This document shows, one piece after another, positions 35,058-44,321 of a stretch of 64,000 nucleotides of DNA (its first letter is position 1; every line of letters starts with the position of its first letter). The notes beneath the pieces are model-generated. The model saw only the letters and a list, made by a program, of their open reading frames with translations, searched no databases and was not told where the DNA came from. Made by a program: the position numbers and the translations under genes. This stretch comes from Phormidium tenue FACHB-1050 (GTDB taxonomy: Bacteria > Cyanobacteriota > Cyanobacteriia > Pseudanabaenales > Pseudanabaenaceae): contig NZ_JACJQY010000013.1 in the NCBI RefSeq assembly GCF_014696925.1, forward strand, positions 1 to 64,000. The letters run 5' to 3'.

Positions 35058-37916
35058 TTATTTAGCTTCCATCCAGTTCTTGCCAGTATGTACATCCACT
35101 TCCAACTTGACTGAAAGCTCCACCGCCGACTCCATGGCCGCTTTGATTTTGGGTTGTAATTCGGCAACTTCATCGGGTGGTACTTCAAACACAAGTTCAT
35201 CATGGACTTGTAATAATAATCGCGCTTGATAACCTCGCAAAAGTTCATCCACCCGTAACATCGCAATTTTGATAATATCGGCGCTAGTTCCCTGAATCGG
35301 AGCATTGACCGCCGATCGCAACAGCGCCGCCTTTTGGTAACCACCAATCTGGCTAATCCCGTGAAAATAGCGCCGTCTTCCTAATATAGTTTTGACAAAG
35401 CCATCCCGTTCTGCTTCTACTTCCACACTTTGCATATAAGTAGAGATTCTTTCGTAGCGCTCCTTGAATTTCTCAATAAACTGCTTCGCTACTTTTACAG
35501 GCACACCAATATCACGGCTAAATTTCTGCGCTCCCATGCCATAGATCACGCCGTAATTAATGATTTTCGCCAAGCGCCGCTCATCACTAGTTACTTCTTC
35601 CTTCTCTAAGAGCAGTTGTGCGGTGACAGTATGCACATCTTCACCCGCATTAAAAGCTCTCATCAATTCAGGTTCTTGACTCAGGTGGGCAAGAATCCGC
35701 AGTTCAATCTGCGAATAATCCGCCGACATTAATATCCAACCCTCTTCAGGCAAAAAACCTGCTCTGATCCGCTTACTAAAAGCTGTGCGAATGGGAATAT
35801 TTTGCAAGTTAGGATTAGAACTGCTCAAGCGTCCTGTGGAAGCAACAGTTTGATTGAAATCTGTATGTACGCGCCCAGTCTTGGGTTGAATCAGCGATGG
35901 CAAAGCATCGACATAGGTGGACTTGAGTTTAGCAAGGGTGCGATTTTCGAGAATCGTGTCAATAAGTGGATCTTCACCTTCCAATTTGTTGAGAACCGCA
36001 ACATCGGTGGAATAGCCTGTCTTGCTTTTACGTGATTTCTTTGTGAACTTTTCGCCGAGTATTTCTACTAAAATCTCACTCAACTGCTTGGGAGAATTAA
36101 GATTAAATTTCTTTCCAGCTTGGTCATAGGCCGCGATCGCTAAAGCATCCAAATCTTTCTCTAATTCCAAGGAAAAAGCACTCAAAAATTCTCTGTCGAT
36201 CCTAATCCCGCGCCATTCCATCTCGGCAAGAATCGGCTCTAAAGCCATTTCCACATTTTGGAATAAATCCCAAAGTTCGGGAACCGCAGTTAATTGCTCT
36301 TGTAAAATCGGTCTAATGTGATAAGTGATATAGGTGTCCATACCGCAATATTGGGCAACAGAGGAGATATCTACTTCGGCGATCGATTTGCGCTTACCAA
36401 CTAGAGTTTTGTAGCTGACAGTACGAATCTGGAGCAAGTCCATCGCCATATCATCAAGCTTATGACTAGCTTCAGGATCGATCACATAACTAGCGATCAT
36501 CGTATCGAATACAACACCTGTAAGTTCAATTCCTGCCGCCTTAAACATCAAGCGATCAAACTTAGCATTCTGTAAGTATTTCGGATAACTAGCATCTTCG
36601 AGAATGGGCTTAAGAATTTCTCTCACTTCTGACCATTGCAGATTTTCCCCTTCACTATGGCTTAAGGGAATATAAGCAACATCACTAATGGAGTTACCCC
36701 AACAGCAGCCAATCCCCACCAATTCCGCCTCAAAGGGATTTAGTGCCGAAGTTTCCGTATCCCAAGCTACTGCTAGTTTAGTACTGCGGAAAGATTCCAC
36801 TAACTGCTCTAATTTGGGAATTGTGTCTATAATCTGCACATCTAACTTAAGCGAAGCAGTCGCTGCGATCGCTTGATCATTTTCCTGCTTAGCAAAGTCA
36901 AACCACAACTCCTCATCTTCTCCATTACCTTGATTTTGAGAGGTCTTACTCCCATCTCCCTCTGGGAGAGGGGCTGGGGGTGCGGGCTTCTTATCATAAT
37001 TCCCCGACAACTTTGCTTGAATCTGATCAACCCGATTCACAAAAGCTTTAAGCTCAAGCTCTTCTAGTAAAGGAATTAACTCTGCGGTATCAAAACCTGT
37101 TAATTGGCAATCAGCGATCGCCATTGGGAGCGGCACATCAGTTTTGATCGTCGCCATAAACTGCGAATGCTTAGCCGCTTTAATTCCCTGCTCTAACTTA
37201 GTTTTAACTGCTCCCTTCATCTTTGGCACGGCTGCCAAAACATTCTCTAAGCTTCCGTATTCCTCAATTAATTTAATCGCCGTTTTCTCGCCAATCCCCC
37301 GCACTCCAGGAATATTATCCGAAGCATCACCACATAAAGCCTTATAGTCCACAACTTGGGTGGGTAATACTCCTAGCCTCTCTTTCACCTGATCAGCATG
37401 GTATTCCACAATCTTATCTTTTTGACCAATGTTCAGCACTGAAATCCGCTTTTCCGCATCAATCAACTGAAACAAATCGCGATCGCCACTTAAAATCTTG
37501 ACGGTGTAACCCTCAGCACTCGCCGCCTGTGAGAGTGTTCCCAGCACATCATCCGCCTCAAAACCCGCCTGAGTAATCGCTGGCAAATTCATTGCTGCTA
37601 AAACTTTCTGTAGGTTCTGCATGTCAGGAATAAAACTTTCAGGAGTTTCTGAACGATTTGCCTTGTAAGTATCGTCAATCTCATGGCGAAATGTTGGTGT
37701 GGCGAGGTCAAAGGCAATCGCTACAGCTGTGGGTTTTTCGCGATCGAGCATCTCTATTAATGCTTTCAAGAAACCAAAACAAATACTAGTGGGGATTCCT
37801 GTTGAGGTTCGCAAGCCGCCTTCTGGATGTTTGCCAAAGGCGTAAAAGGCTCGAAACGCGAGGGAATGTCCGTCAACGAGTAAAAATGTGGGGTGTTTTT
37901 GTTCGCTTGAAGTCAT
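35058..37916 (-). CDS. polA: DNA polymerase I
   Basis: Repair and Okazaki-fragment polymerase with three domains. The 5' nuclease begins LLVDGHSLAFRAFYAF. The 3'-5' exonuclease has an intact WDTETSALNPFEAELVG first motif, so proofreading is likely. The polymerase has motif A DYSQIELRILAHLSQEP and motif C QVHDELVFEVP. It has 952 residues. In the linker before the exonuclease domain (about residues 309-325) the protein reads KKPAPPAPLPEGDG. This is encoded by a GGGAGAGGGGCTGGGG-type sequence resembling a repetitive intergenic element of cyanobacteria, apparently inserted in frame. Confidence 0.96.
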   Translation of the reverse strand: MTSSEQKHPTFLLVDGHSLAFRAFYAFGKHPEGGLRTSTGIPTSICFGFLKALIEMLDREKPTAVAIAFDLATPTFRHEIDDTYKANRSETPESFIPDMQNLQKVLAAMNLPAITQAGFEADDVLGTLSQAASAEGYTVKILSGDRDLFQLIDAEKRISVLNIGQKDKIVEYHADQVKERLGVLPTQVVDYKALCGDASDNIPGVRGIGEKTAIKLIEEYGSLENVLAAVPKMKGAVKTKLEQGIKAAKHSQFMATIKTDVPLPMAIADCQLTGFDTAELIPLLEELELKAFVNRVDQIQAKLSGNYDKKPAPPAPLPEGDGSKTSQNQGNGEDEELWFDFAKQENDQAIAATASLKLDVQIIDTIPKLEQLVESFRSTKLAVAWDTETSALNPFEAELVGIGCCWGNSISDVAYIPLSHSEGENLQWSEVREILKPILEDASYPKYLQNAKFDRLMFKAAGIELTGVVFDTMIASYVIDPEASHKLDDMAMDLLQIRTVSYKTLVGKRKSIAEVDISSVAQYCGMDTYITYHIRPILQEQLTAVPELWDLFQNVEMALEPILAEMEWRGIRIDREFLSAFSLELEKDLDALAIAAYDQAGKKFNLNSPKQLSEILVEILGEKFTKKSRKSKTGYSTDVAVLNKLEGEDPLIDTILENRTLAKLKSTYVDALPSLIQPKTGRVHTDFNQTVASTGRLSSSNPNLQNIPIRTAFSKRIRAGFLPEEGWILMSADYSQIELRILAHLSQEPELMRAFNAGEDVHTVTAQLLLEKEEVTSDERRLAKIINYGVIYGMGAQKFSRDIGVPVKVAKQFIEKFKERYERISTYMQSVEVEAERDGFVKTILGRRRYFHGISQIGGYQKAALLRSAVNAPIQGTSADIIKIAMLRVDELLRGYQARLLLQVHDELVFEVPPDEVAELQPKIKAAMESAVELSVKLEVDVHTGKNWMEAK
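36946..36991. repeat. Repeat-derived segment inside polA
   Basis: The plus strand reads TACTCCCATCTCCCTCTGGG then AGAGGGGCTGGGGGTGCGGG, with the short palindrome TCTCCCTCTGGGAGA. It resembles GC-rich dispersed repeats often found between cyanobacterial genes. Here it is translated as a Pro-rich interdomain linker. Confidence 0.5.
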
Positions 37917-37991
37917 GATGCTCTTTTAAAGTTTTGACGATCGCTATTGGCAGTATAAATTGCTCTGCGAATTAAGTTTTGCTTAGGATAT

Positions 37992-38036
37992 AAAACCAAG
38001 ATAAAGGCGGCGCTGTGCGCCGTCTTTATCTTGGTT
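37992..38036 (-). repeat. Family A-type palindrome upstream of polA
   Basis: AAACCAAGATAAAGGCGGCGC-TGT-GCGCCGTCTTTATCTTGGTTT, with one mismatch pair in the stem. Confidence 0.65.
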
Positions 38037-38049
38037 TAGTTCTAGATGT

Positions 38050-38142
38050 AATACCAAAACAAAAAACGGCTAAGCCGTTTTTTGTTTTGAAAACCTTTAT
38101 ACCAATTCACGAAAGTATTGCCACACTTTTGTAAATTGGTAT
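38050..38142. repeat. Family B element (shortened copy)
   Basis: First hairpin ACCAAAACAAAAAACGGC-TAA-GCCGTTTTTTGTTTT, a truncated middle part (GAAAACC), and the third hairpin ACCAATTCACGAAAGT ... ACTTTTGTAAATTGGTA. Confidence 0.75.
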
Positions 38143-38180
38143 AAACAAAAAAGACTCGCTCAGCGAGTCCTTTTTGTTTA
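38143..38180 (-). terminator. Terminator of the clp operon
   Basis: AAACAAAAAAGACTCGCT / AGCGAGTCCTTTTTGTTT with loop C. It overlaps the clpX stop and on the minus strand is followed by a T-rich tract. Confidence 0.75.
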
Positions 38181-39515
38181 TGCTGATTCGGGTTTAGGTA
38201 TCGAGGCTGGATGCTGCAAAATCTCCGCCGTAGATAGTTTTTCCACCATGTCACGGGTAATTAGACATTTGGTGACATCCTTACGTGAAGGCAACTCATA
38301 CATCATGTCTAGCATCAACTGCTCGACGATACCGCGTAAAGCTCTCGCCCCTGTTTTACGGCGATAGGCTTCCTTCGCGATCGCTTGAACCGCATCCATC
38401 TGAAACTCAAGCTGGACATTATCCATTTTTAAGAGCTTTTGGTATTGCTTGATCAACGCGCTGCGAGGCTCAGTCAAAATTGCCATGAGCGCTTTTTCAT
38501 CAAGGGGATCAAGAACAGCCGTTACAGGAACCCGACCAATAAATTCAGGAATCATCCCAAACTTGACCAGATCATCGGGCTGGAGGTTTTTCAAAATCTC
38601 CGCAGTCCTCTTTTCGCGGGGAATCGACTCGCCTTGCTGCACAAAGCCCATCGACTTTTTGCCAATGCGCTGCTCGATCAGCTTTTCCATGCCACCGAAT
38701 GCGCCACCGCAAATAAACAAGATATTTTTGGTGTCAATCTGAATGCAGTCTTGGTAAGGATGCTTACGTCCACCCTGAGGCGGTACGTTGGCGATCGTGC
38801 CTTCGAGCATTTTGAGTAAGGCTTGTTGTACACCTTCACCCGAAACATCACGGGTAATCGAAGTATTTTCACCCTTACGCGCAATTTTATCGATTTCATC
38901 AATATAAATAATGCCGCGCTGAGCCTCTTCAACATCAAGGTCAGCAACCTGTAAGAGCCTCAGTAAAATATTCTCTACATCTTCACCGACATAGCCCGCC
39001 TCAGTAAGTGTCGTAGCATCAGCAACCGCAAAAGGTACATCTAGCATTTCTGCTAAAGTCTGAGCTAACAGGGTCTTCCCACAACCCGTGGGACCAATCA
39101 ACAAAATATTCGACTTCTGAAGTTCAACCCCATCTTCAACCTGACCTTTGCCAGCCGACTCGATAAAACTTAGACGCTTGTAGTGGTTATATACAGCAAC
39201 CGACAAAACTTTTTTGGCTTCGTCTTGACCAACTACATTTTCATCAAGATAGCGCTTGATATCGCGAGGCTTGGGAATCTGACTAAGATTAAGATTTGCC
39301 GCAGTTTTAGTTTTCCGCTTTTCATTGGCAGGATCTTTCCGTTGAGTAGATTGAGGCGGAGCGCTGTTAAACAACTCCTCATCGAGAATTTCGTTACATA
39401 AATCCACGCACTCATCACAAATGTATACCCCTGGTCCTGCAATGAGTTTGCGTACCTGCTCCTGTGACTTACCACAGAAGGAACATTTAAGATGAGAGTC
39501 ATATTTACTGGGCAT
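38178..39515 (-). CDS. clpX: ATP-dependent Clp protease ATP-binding subunit ClpX
   Basis: The unfoldase partner of ClpP. An N-terminal zinc-binding domain (CSFCGKSQ ... ICDECVDLC) is followed by an AAA+ module with Walker [13 protein letters not shown], Walker [12 protein letters not shown], the IGF-like ClpP-binding loop IGKKSMGF, and arginine-finger region GRVPV. Length of 445 residues is usual. It follows clpP by 17 bases and is in the order tig-clpP-clpX seen in many bacteria. Confidence 0.97.
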   Translation of the reverse strand: MPSKYDSHLKCSFCGKSQEQVRKLIAGPGVYICDECVDLCNEILDEELFNSAPPQSTQRKDPANEKRKTKTAANLNLSQIPKPRDIKRYLDENVVGQDEAKKVLSVAVYNHYKRLSFIESAGKGQVEDGVELQKSNILLIGPTGCGKTLLAQTLAEMLDVPFAVADATTLTEAGYVGEDVENILLRLLQVADLDVEEAQRGIIYIDEIDKIARKGENTSITRDVSGEGVQQALLKMLEGTIANVPPQGGRKHPYQDCIQIDTKNILFICGGAFGGMEKLIEQRIGKKSMGFVQQGESIPREKRTAEILKNLQPDDLVKFGMIPEFIGRVPVTAVLDPLDEKALMAILTEPRSALIKQYQKLLKMDNVQLEFQMDAVQAIAKEAYRRKTGARALRGIVEQLMLDMMYELPSRKDVTKCLITRDMVEKLSTAEILQHPASIPKPESA

Positions 39516-39532
39516 AAGCTATCTCGCTGTGG

Positions 39533-40222
39533 CTAGACTAGGGATAGGACAGATGGCTGGAGGCTTTTAGAATTGGTTAAAACGCGATCAATTAAACCAT
39601 ATTGTTGAGCTTCCGCAGGGGACATAAAGAAATCACGCTCAGTATCTTGCTCGATTTGCTCAAGTGGTTTGCCTGTGTTAGCAGCTAGCATCTCATTGAG
39701 CGATCGCTTGATGTACAAAATTTCCCTTGCTTGAATTTCGATATCAACTGCCTGACCTTGAGCGCCACCAAGAGGTTGGTGAATCATGATCCGTGCATTA
39801 GGCAAAGACATGCGCTTGCCCTTAGCACCAGCCGCCAACAAGAATGCGCCCATACTAGCCGCCAAACCCATGCAGATAGTGCAAACATCGGGGCGGACGT
39901 GGTTCATGGTATCAAGAATCGCCATGCCCGCATAGACTGAGCCACCAGGAGAGTTGATATAAAGATAAATGTCCTTTTCAGGATCTTCAGCTTCTAAAAA
40001 TAAAAGCTGCGACATAATCAGGTTCGATGTGGTGTCATCTACTTGCGAACCCAAGAACACGATGCGCTCACGCAGTAAGCGCGAGAAAATATCAAATGCT
40101 CTCTCGCCTTTACCTGATTGCTCGACTACCATCGGTACAACCTGATTTTGGGTCGATGCGATCGCAAATTGATTTGATTTTAATTGACTAGATAAAGGAA
40201 GCATTCGTTTTGAATTCACCAT
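39533..40222 (-). CDS. clpP: ATP-dependent Clp protease proteolytic subunit
   Basis: Serine peptidase of the Clp complex. The catalytic Ser123 (GLAASMG) and His148 (IMIHQPLGG) are present, with the DTERDFFM segment supplying the Asp. Length from the ATG at 40222 is 229 residues, about 30 more than the shortest ClpP proteins, so an internal start at 40132 ([14 protein letters not shown]) is possible. Cyanobacteria carry several ClpP paralogues and this is the one linked to clpX. Confidence 0.95.
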   Translation of the reverse strand: MVNSKRMLPLSSQLKSNQFAIASTQNQVVPMVVEQSGKGERAFDIFSRLLRERIVFLGSQVDDTTSNLIMSQLLFLEAEDPEKDIYLYINSPGGSVYAGMAILDTMNHVRPDVCTICMGLAASMGAFLLAAGAKGKRMSLPNARIMIHQPLGGAQGQAVDIEIQAREILYIKRSLNEMLAANTGKPLEQIEQDTERDFFMSPAEAQQYGLIDRVLTNSKSLQPSVLSLV

Positions 40223-40361
40223 AATTTTGATGCCTGATCCTAGACAAAACCTGATTAGCTAAGCTTGAGTGGCAAATCTGAGGTTTTGCCATACAGATTT
40301 AAGAGTTATTATGCCTCAAAAACAGTATTAGTATTTAGCCATACTATTCTACGCAATTTAT

Positions 40362-40396
40362 AAAGTAAGAGGGGTGCAAAGCACCCCTCTTACTTT
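40362..40396 (-). terminator. Terminator after tig
   Basis: AAAGTAAGAGGGGTGC-AAA-GCACCCCTCTTACTTT, immediately beyond the tig stop on the minus strand. It implies that clpP has its own promoter or depends on read-through. Confidence 0.7.
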
Positions 40397-40399
40397 TAA

Positions 40400-41809
40400 T
40401 TAAGCTTCTTCAGATGTTGCCTCAACAGTTACCACATCTGTATCAGTCTCTGGAGAGATAGTTTCGAGGGCTTCAGGCTCTGGTTGGAGCGAGCCTTGCT
40501 CAACTAACTCAATTTCACAATGCTCGATCAACCATGCCACAGCGATCTCAGTCAGCATTTCCTCACGAATCAAGCTAGCTAATCTAGCGGGATCGATATT
40601 AGGATCTTTGAGCATTTCCAAGGTGTTAGCAACCCTTTCTTTAAGTTCAGCTTCATCAACTGTAAGCTTTTCCTCCGCAGCAATTTTATCAAGGGCTACT
40701 TTGCGACGGAGACGGTTAACCGCCTCTGGTTGATTAAGGCGACGCATTTCTTCAACCAATTCCTTGGTAAACAGTTGCTTTGCCATCGCAGGATCGATGC
40801 GCTCTTGCAAGTAGCTAGCCTGTTGTCTCACCAAAAAGTCTAGTTCTTGCTGCAAAAGGGTTACAGGTAGATCAACTTCAAGTTCAGCAGTAAGAGCTTC
40901 AAGCACAGCACGTTCCTTGTTGGCTTTAGTCTTAGCTTCAGCTTCGTCAATGACACGCTTTTCGAGGAGTTCGCGTAATTCGGCGATCGTTTCTTTGTCG
41001 CTGATCGATTGGGCAAACTCGTCATCTAAAGCTGGCAGCTCACGACCTTTGATCGATTTGATCGTGACAACATATTTGATTTCCTTGCCGACATATTCTT
41101 CGGGGTAATATTCTTCAGGAAAAATTGACTCAACTTCAATGACCTGATCGATATCTGCACCGACGATCGCCTGAACGACTTCAGGAATAAAGGCTTTTTC
41201 ATCAACATCTAACTGAAAATCCTCTTCACCAGCGTCAGGCAATTCTTCGCCAGTGGCGCGATCAAGGACTTTAAGATCAACGGTAACGACATCATTTAAA
41301 GCCACAGGGCGATCTTCGATCGGGACGATCGTTGCTTTGCGAACTTGAAATTCGTTTAGGGTGCGATCAACTTCTGTCAAATCTGGCTTAATTTCTTCAG
41401 CCTTAACCGTGAAGCCTTGATACTTGTTGAGCGTTACTTCTGGCTCAACATCGATCGCCGCTTTAAAGGTTACTTCTTGCCCTGGTGTGAAGGTTTGGAC
41501 AAGAGTTTCAATATCGGTAATTAGTTGAAAGCCGCCCAGTGCTTTATCTTTAACTTCTTTATTCTCAGCAAGAGCTTCGTTTAAGGTTTTTTCTAGCAAT
41601 TCTTCAAGAACATTTGCTTTGAGTCGCTGACTGCCAACTTGTCTCAATACAAGTTGAGTAGGCGCTTTGCCTTTGCGAAAACCAGGGACTTGCATCGTGC
41701 GCGTCAAGTCTTTGACGATGCGATCGTATATTGCTTGAGACTTTGCTCCTTCTACTTGAATGTCAAAACCAATTTGACTAGCGGGAAGCTTCTCTAGAGT
41801 GACCTTCAT
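40400..41809 (-). CDS. tig: Trigger factor
   Basis: Ribosome-bound chaperone and peptidyl-prolyl isomerase. The N-terminal ribosome-binding motif (VPGFRKGKAP, near residue 40) is intact, followed by an FKBP-like domain and the long helical C-terminal arms. The acidic tail (EPEALETISPETDTD) is typical of cyanobacterial versions. 469 residues. Confidence 0.96.
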   Translation of the reverse strand: MKVTLEKLPASQIGFDIQVEGAKSQAIYDRIVKDLTRTMQVPGFRKGKAPTQLVLRQVGSQRLKANVLEELLEKTLNEALAENKEVKDKALGGFQLITDIETLVQTFTPGQEVTFKAAIDVEPEVTLNKYQGFTVKAEEIKPDLTEVDRTLNEFQVRKATIVPIEDRPVALNDVVTVDLKVLDRATGEELPDAGEEDFQLDVDEKAFIPEVVQAIVGADIDQVIEVESIFPEEYYPEEYVGKEIKYVVTIKSIKGRELPALDDEFAQSISDKETIAELRELLEKRVIDEAEAKTKANKERAVLEALTAELEVDLPVTLLQQELDFLVRQQASYLQERIDPAMAKQLFTKELVEEMRRLNQPEAVNRLRRKVALDKIAAEEKLTVDEAELKERVANTLEMLKDPNIDPARLASLIREEMLTEIAVAWLIEHCEIELVEQGSLQPEPEALETISPETDTDVVTVEATSEEA

Positions 41810-41972
41810 TATTTAAATATGCCTAGATTAAGTATGCCTAGATTTGAATATATCTAGAAATCAAAAACATTTTTTGGACTTTTGCCAACTTTTGGCAAAA
41901 CTGTCAGCAAGTGCCAAATTATGCCAAGTCTATGATAATACGATATTGGCGATCGCATATTTCAAAAAGCTC

Positions 41973-42217
41973 CAACAATTCTCATTATATAGCTGTCGCC
42001 AAGTGTATAAAGACATAAAACCCAAGAAGAGAATGGCGGCGCTTCGCGCCGCCATTCTCTTCTTGGGTTTAGCTTTTGCCCTAACACAATCGACGGCAGC
42101 TATAAAAGTTGTTTTTTCAATCCAGCCGTTGGCTGGATTAAAAAAACAACAGCTTTGGAGTTTCTAGCGCCGAAGGCGCTAGAAACTCCAAAGCTGTTTT
42201 CACAATGAGGATTGCTG
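41973..42217. mobile_element. Family C element (copy C2) carrying an inserted family A element
   Basis: Left end CAACAATTCTCATTAT and right end CACAATGAGGATTGCTG match the family C termini. Inside are the two usual hairpins, with arms GTTGTTTTTTCAATCCAGCC / GGCTGGATTAAAAAAACAAC and AGCTTTGGAGTTTCTAGCGCC / its complement. A complete family A element (41989-42104) lies between the left end and the first hairpin. Flanks AAAAAGCTC and AAAAAATCC are only partly alike (6 of 9), suggesting age. Confidence 0.75.
41989..42104. repeat. Family A palindromic element (copy A8), nested in C2
   Basis: Ends ATAGCTGTCGCC and GGCAGCTAT. Core hairpin 42017-42070, arms AAAACCCAAGAAGAGAATGG around GCGGCGC-TTC-GCGCCGC. 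Confidence 0.8.
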
Positions 42218-42281
42218 AAAAAATCCTAAATTAAGTGATAGTACTTAGCTACAAAGCGCTACACCATTTTATATTTCGGTA

Positions 42282-42734
42282 TTACATTAACTTACGGGAC
42301 ATAACTGTAGCGCGACTATCAGTTGGCTTCGTTGGTGATGTGGGCTTAGTAACAGCATCACGAGGCGAAGGGGTCATTGATTCAGACCCATCTAATAAAA
42401 TTTGTAATTTAGGTCCCGTGGTCGCCAGCCGAATAGTCATACCATCCTGTATGCGTTCTTTATCAATTTGCTGATCATTAATATATGTACCGTTTGTACC
42501 AATATTGACGATTTCCCAATAGAGAGAGTGACGATGTAGCTCGACATGATAGCGAGAAACAACAGAGCTATAAAGAATCACGTCATTATCTCCCGATCTC
42601 CCAATCCGAATCACAGGCTCAGATTCAAATTTCCATGTTTGGATTGGGGTAGCTTCAATGGGATGTAGCAAGTTTAGCGTAATCACAGGTTTTAATGCAG
42701 TAATTTTGCAGGACGTAAGAAAGTTTGACTGCAA
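42282..42734 (-). CDS. FHA-domain protein
   Basis: A 150-residue forkhead-associated domain protein that would bind phosphothreonine peptides. The conserved IGRSGDND (Gly45, Arg46), SRYHVEL (Ser60, Arg61, His63) and NIGTNGTYIND motifs are all intact. The C-terminal 30 residues are Ser/Thr/Pro-rich and may be a phosphorylation target. No kinase lies beside it. Confidence 0.88.
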   Translation of the reverse strand: MQSNFLTSCKITALKPVITLNLLHPIEATPIQTWKFESEPVIRIGRSGDNDVILYSSVVSRYHVELHRHSLYWEIVNIGTNGTYINDQQIDKERIQDGMTIRLATTGPKLQILLDGSESMTPSPRDAVTKPTSPTKPTDSRATVMSRKLM

Positions 42735-42843
42735 ATGCTACAGGATTTGCACTTATTTCAAAAGTTTAGCATTGACTTTAATGATGATGGCAATCAGATC
42801 TTAGAGTAGACAAGGACACTTCGTGCCTTTATCAACATCTACT

Positions 42844-42974
42844 CAGCAATTCTCATTATGAAACCGATTTTGGTGTTTCCAGTACCGAAGGCACTGGAAA
42901 CACCAAAATCGGTTTTTTGAAAGCCCGCCGTTGGCGGGCTTTCAAAAAACCGATTTTTATAATGAGCTTTGCTG
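42844..42974. mobile_element. Family C palindromic MITE (copy C3)
   Basis: The 131-bp element has ends CAGCAATTCTCATTAT and ATAATGAGCTTTGCTG, and the same two internal hairpins as C1 (arms AAACCGATTTTGGTGTTTCC and GAAAGCCCGCC). It is flanked by perfect 9-bp direct repeats ACATCTACT (42835-42843 and 42975-42983). Confidence 0.88.
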
Positions 42975-43001
42975 ACATCTACTGAAAAATTGAAAATATC
43001 T

Positions 43002-44093
43002 ATGCAAACTGTCACTATTATTGGCTGCGGCGTAATCGGAGCAATGATTGCCTATGAATTAAGCAAATGCAAAGAATATGAACTAAATGTGACAGTTCTG
43101 GAGCTAAATACTAGCCCTGCAATGGTAGCCACAGGCTCGGCACTGGGGGTGCTGATGGCTGCTTCTAGTTCTAGGGCAAGAGGTGTTTTAGTAAAGCTGC
43201 GCTTGGCAAGTTTAAGTAAATACGATCGCCTGATTACTGAGTTAACCGAGCAAACAAAACACGATATTCTCTACAACCGCAATGGCATTTTAAATTTATA
43301 TCGATCGCCTGATGCTGAAACCAAATCGCGATCGCTATCTGAGATTCGCCAAAGACAGGGATTTAATTTGCAATGGCTTGATCGCGATCAAATTTCTCTA
43401 GAGTTCTCGCAATGGCAAACCGATGGTGGCTTATTAAGTCCATGCGATCGGGCGGTGCATCCCACCCAGTTAGTAAATGCCCTCGTTGAAGCCGCAACTC
43501 AAAATGGGGTGAAGTTTCTTTGGAATACCCCAGTCGAAAATTTAGAAGATCTATCTAGCGATCGCCTTATTGTTACATCAGGCTTAGGCTCTAACCCTCT
43601 ACTTGCGCCTCTTTTAAAAGATCATCCCAAATACGCGGGACAGAATCTCATGCAGCCAGTCAGCGGTCAAGCATTGCTGCTGCATATTCCAAACCTAAAC
43701 TTAAAAAACGTAGTGCATATAGAAAATGAAGATGGCTCCGATCTGAATATTGTGCCGTTAGGTGGCGATCGCTATTGGCTCGGCGCAACCCTAGAATTTG
43801 AACCAAACGAACTACCCAACGAGTCAAATGTGTCCCTATTACTAGAACAGGCGATCGCATGGTGTCCCACTTTTGCCAAAGCTGAAGTTTTAGAAACATG
43901 GGCAGGCGATCGCCCGCGACCACTTGCCAATCAATCGCCAATTTTAGGGTTTGCGCCAGATCATCCCCACATTTTGGTTGCTACAGGTCATTATCGCAAC
44001 GGTGTGCTGATGGCTCCAGTGACAGCTCAAATTACTAAAGATTTACTCTTAACTGGTACAAGCGATTTACCTTGGCGACCATTTATGCTCTAG
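43002..44093 (+). CDS. FAD-dependent oxidoreductase, glycine oxidase/D-amino-acid oxidase family
   Basis: A flavoprotein of the DAO superfamily: dinucleotide-binding motif TIIGCGVIGAMIAYELS at the N-terminus and a C-terminal flavin motif PILGFAPDHPHILVATGHYRNGV. It resembles ThiO-type glycine oxidases, which supply iminoglycine for thiamine synthesis, but no thi gene is nearby, so the substrate is uncertain. The ATG at 43002 gives 363 residues; a TTG at 42969 lies inside the repeat boundary. Confidence 0.82.
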   Translation: MQTVTIIGCGVIGAMIAYELSKCKEYELNVTVLELNTSPAMVATGSALGVLMAASSSRARGVLVKLRLASLSKYDRLITELTEQTKHDILYNRNGILNLYRSPDAETKSRSLSEIRQRQGFNLQWLDRDQISLEFSQWQTDGGLLSPCDRAVHPTQLVNALVEAATQNGVKFLWNTPVENLEDLSSDRLIVTSGLGSNPLLAPLLKDHPKYAGQNLMQPVSGQALLLHIPNLNLKNVVHIENEDGSDLNIVPLGGDRYWLGATLEFEPNELPNESNVSLLLEQAIAWCPTFAKAEVLETWAGDRPRPLANQSPILGFAPDHPHILVATGHYRNGVLMAPVTAQITKDLLLTGTSDLPWRPFML

Positions 44094-44094
44094 T

Positions 44095-44211
44095 TATAGC
44101 TGTCGCCATTCTTATTAGTACATAAAACCCAAATAGTGTGAGGCGGCGCGAAGCGCCGCCTCACACTATTTGGGTTTTGATTTGTCCTGATACAGATGGC
44201 TATAGCTATAT
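44095..44211. repeat. Family A palindromic element (copy A9)
   Basis: Ends TATAGCTGTCGCC and GGCTATAGCTATA. Core hairpin 44124-44178, arms AAAACCCAAATAGTGTGAGG around CGGCGC-GAA-GCGCCG. It lies 2 bases after the oxidoreductase stop. Confidence 0.8.
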
Positions 44212-44215
44212 GTTT

Positions 44216-44321
44216 AATACCAAAGCACAAAATGGCGAAGCCATTTTGTGTTTTTAAAACCATTACTGGGTTTGGTTTTCAATTGACGAAAGTGTAACCA
44301 CACTTTCGTCAATTGGTATTA
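44216..44321. repeat. Family B three-hairpin element, complete copy
   Basis: ATACCAAAGCACAAAATGGC hairpin; AAAACCATTACTGGGTTTGGTTTT middle hairpin; CAATTGACGAAAGTGTAACC hairpin ending AATTGGTAT. It supplies the stop codon (44319-44321) of the minus-strand yceD-like gene. Confidence 0.8.

Noticed and set aside
41844-42167. An open frame between tig and the FHA gene
   Set aside because: Its second half lies in the nested family A/C elements, and no homologous motif is visible.
42235-42474. A plus-strand frame opposite the FHA gene
   Set aside because: It is antisense to a clear FHA domain.
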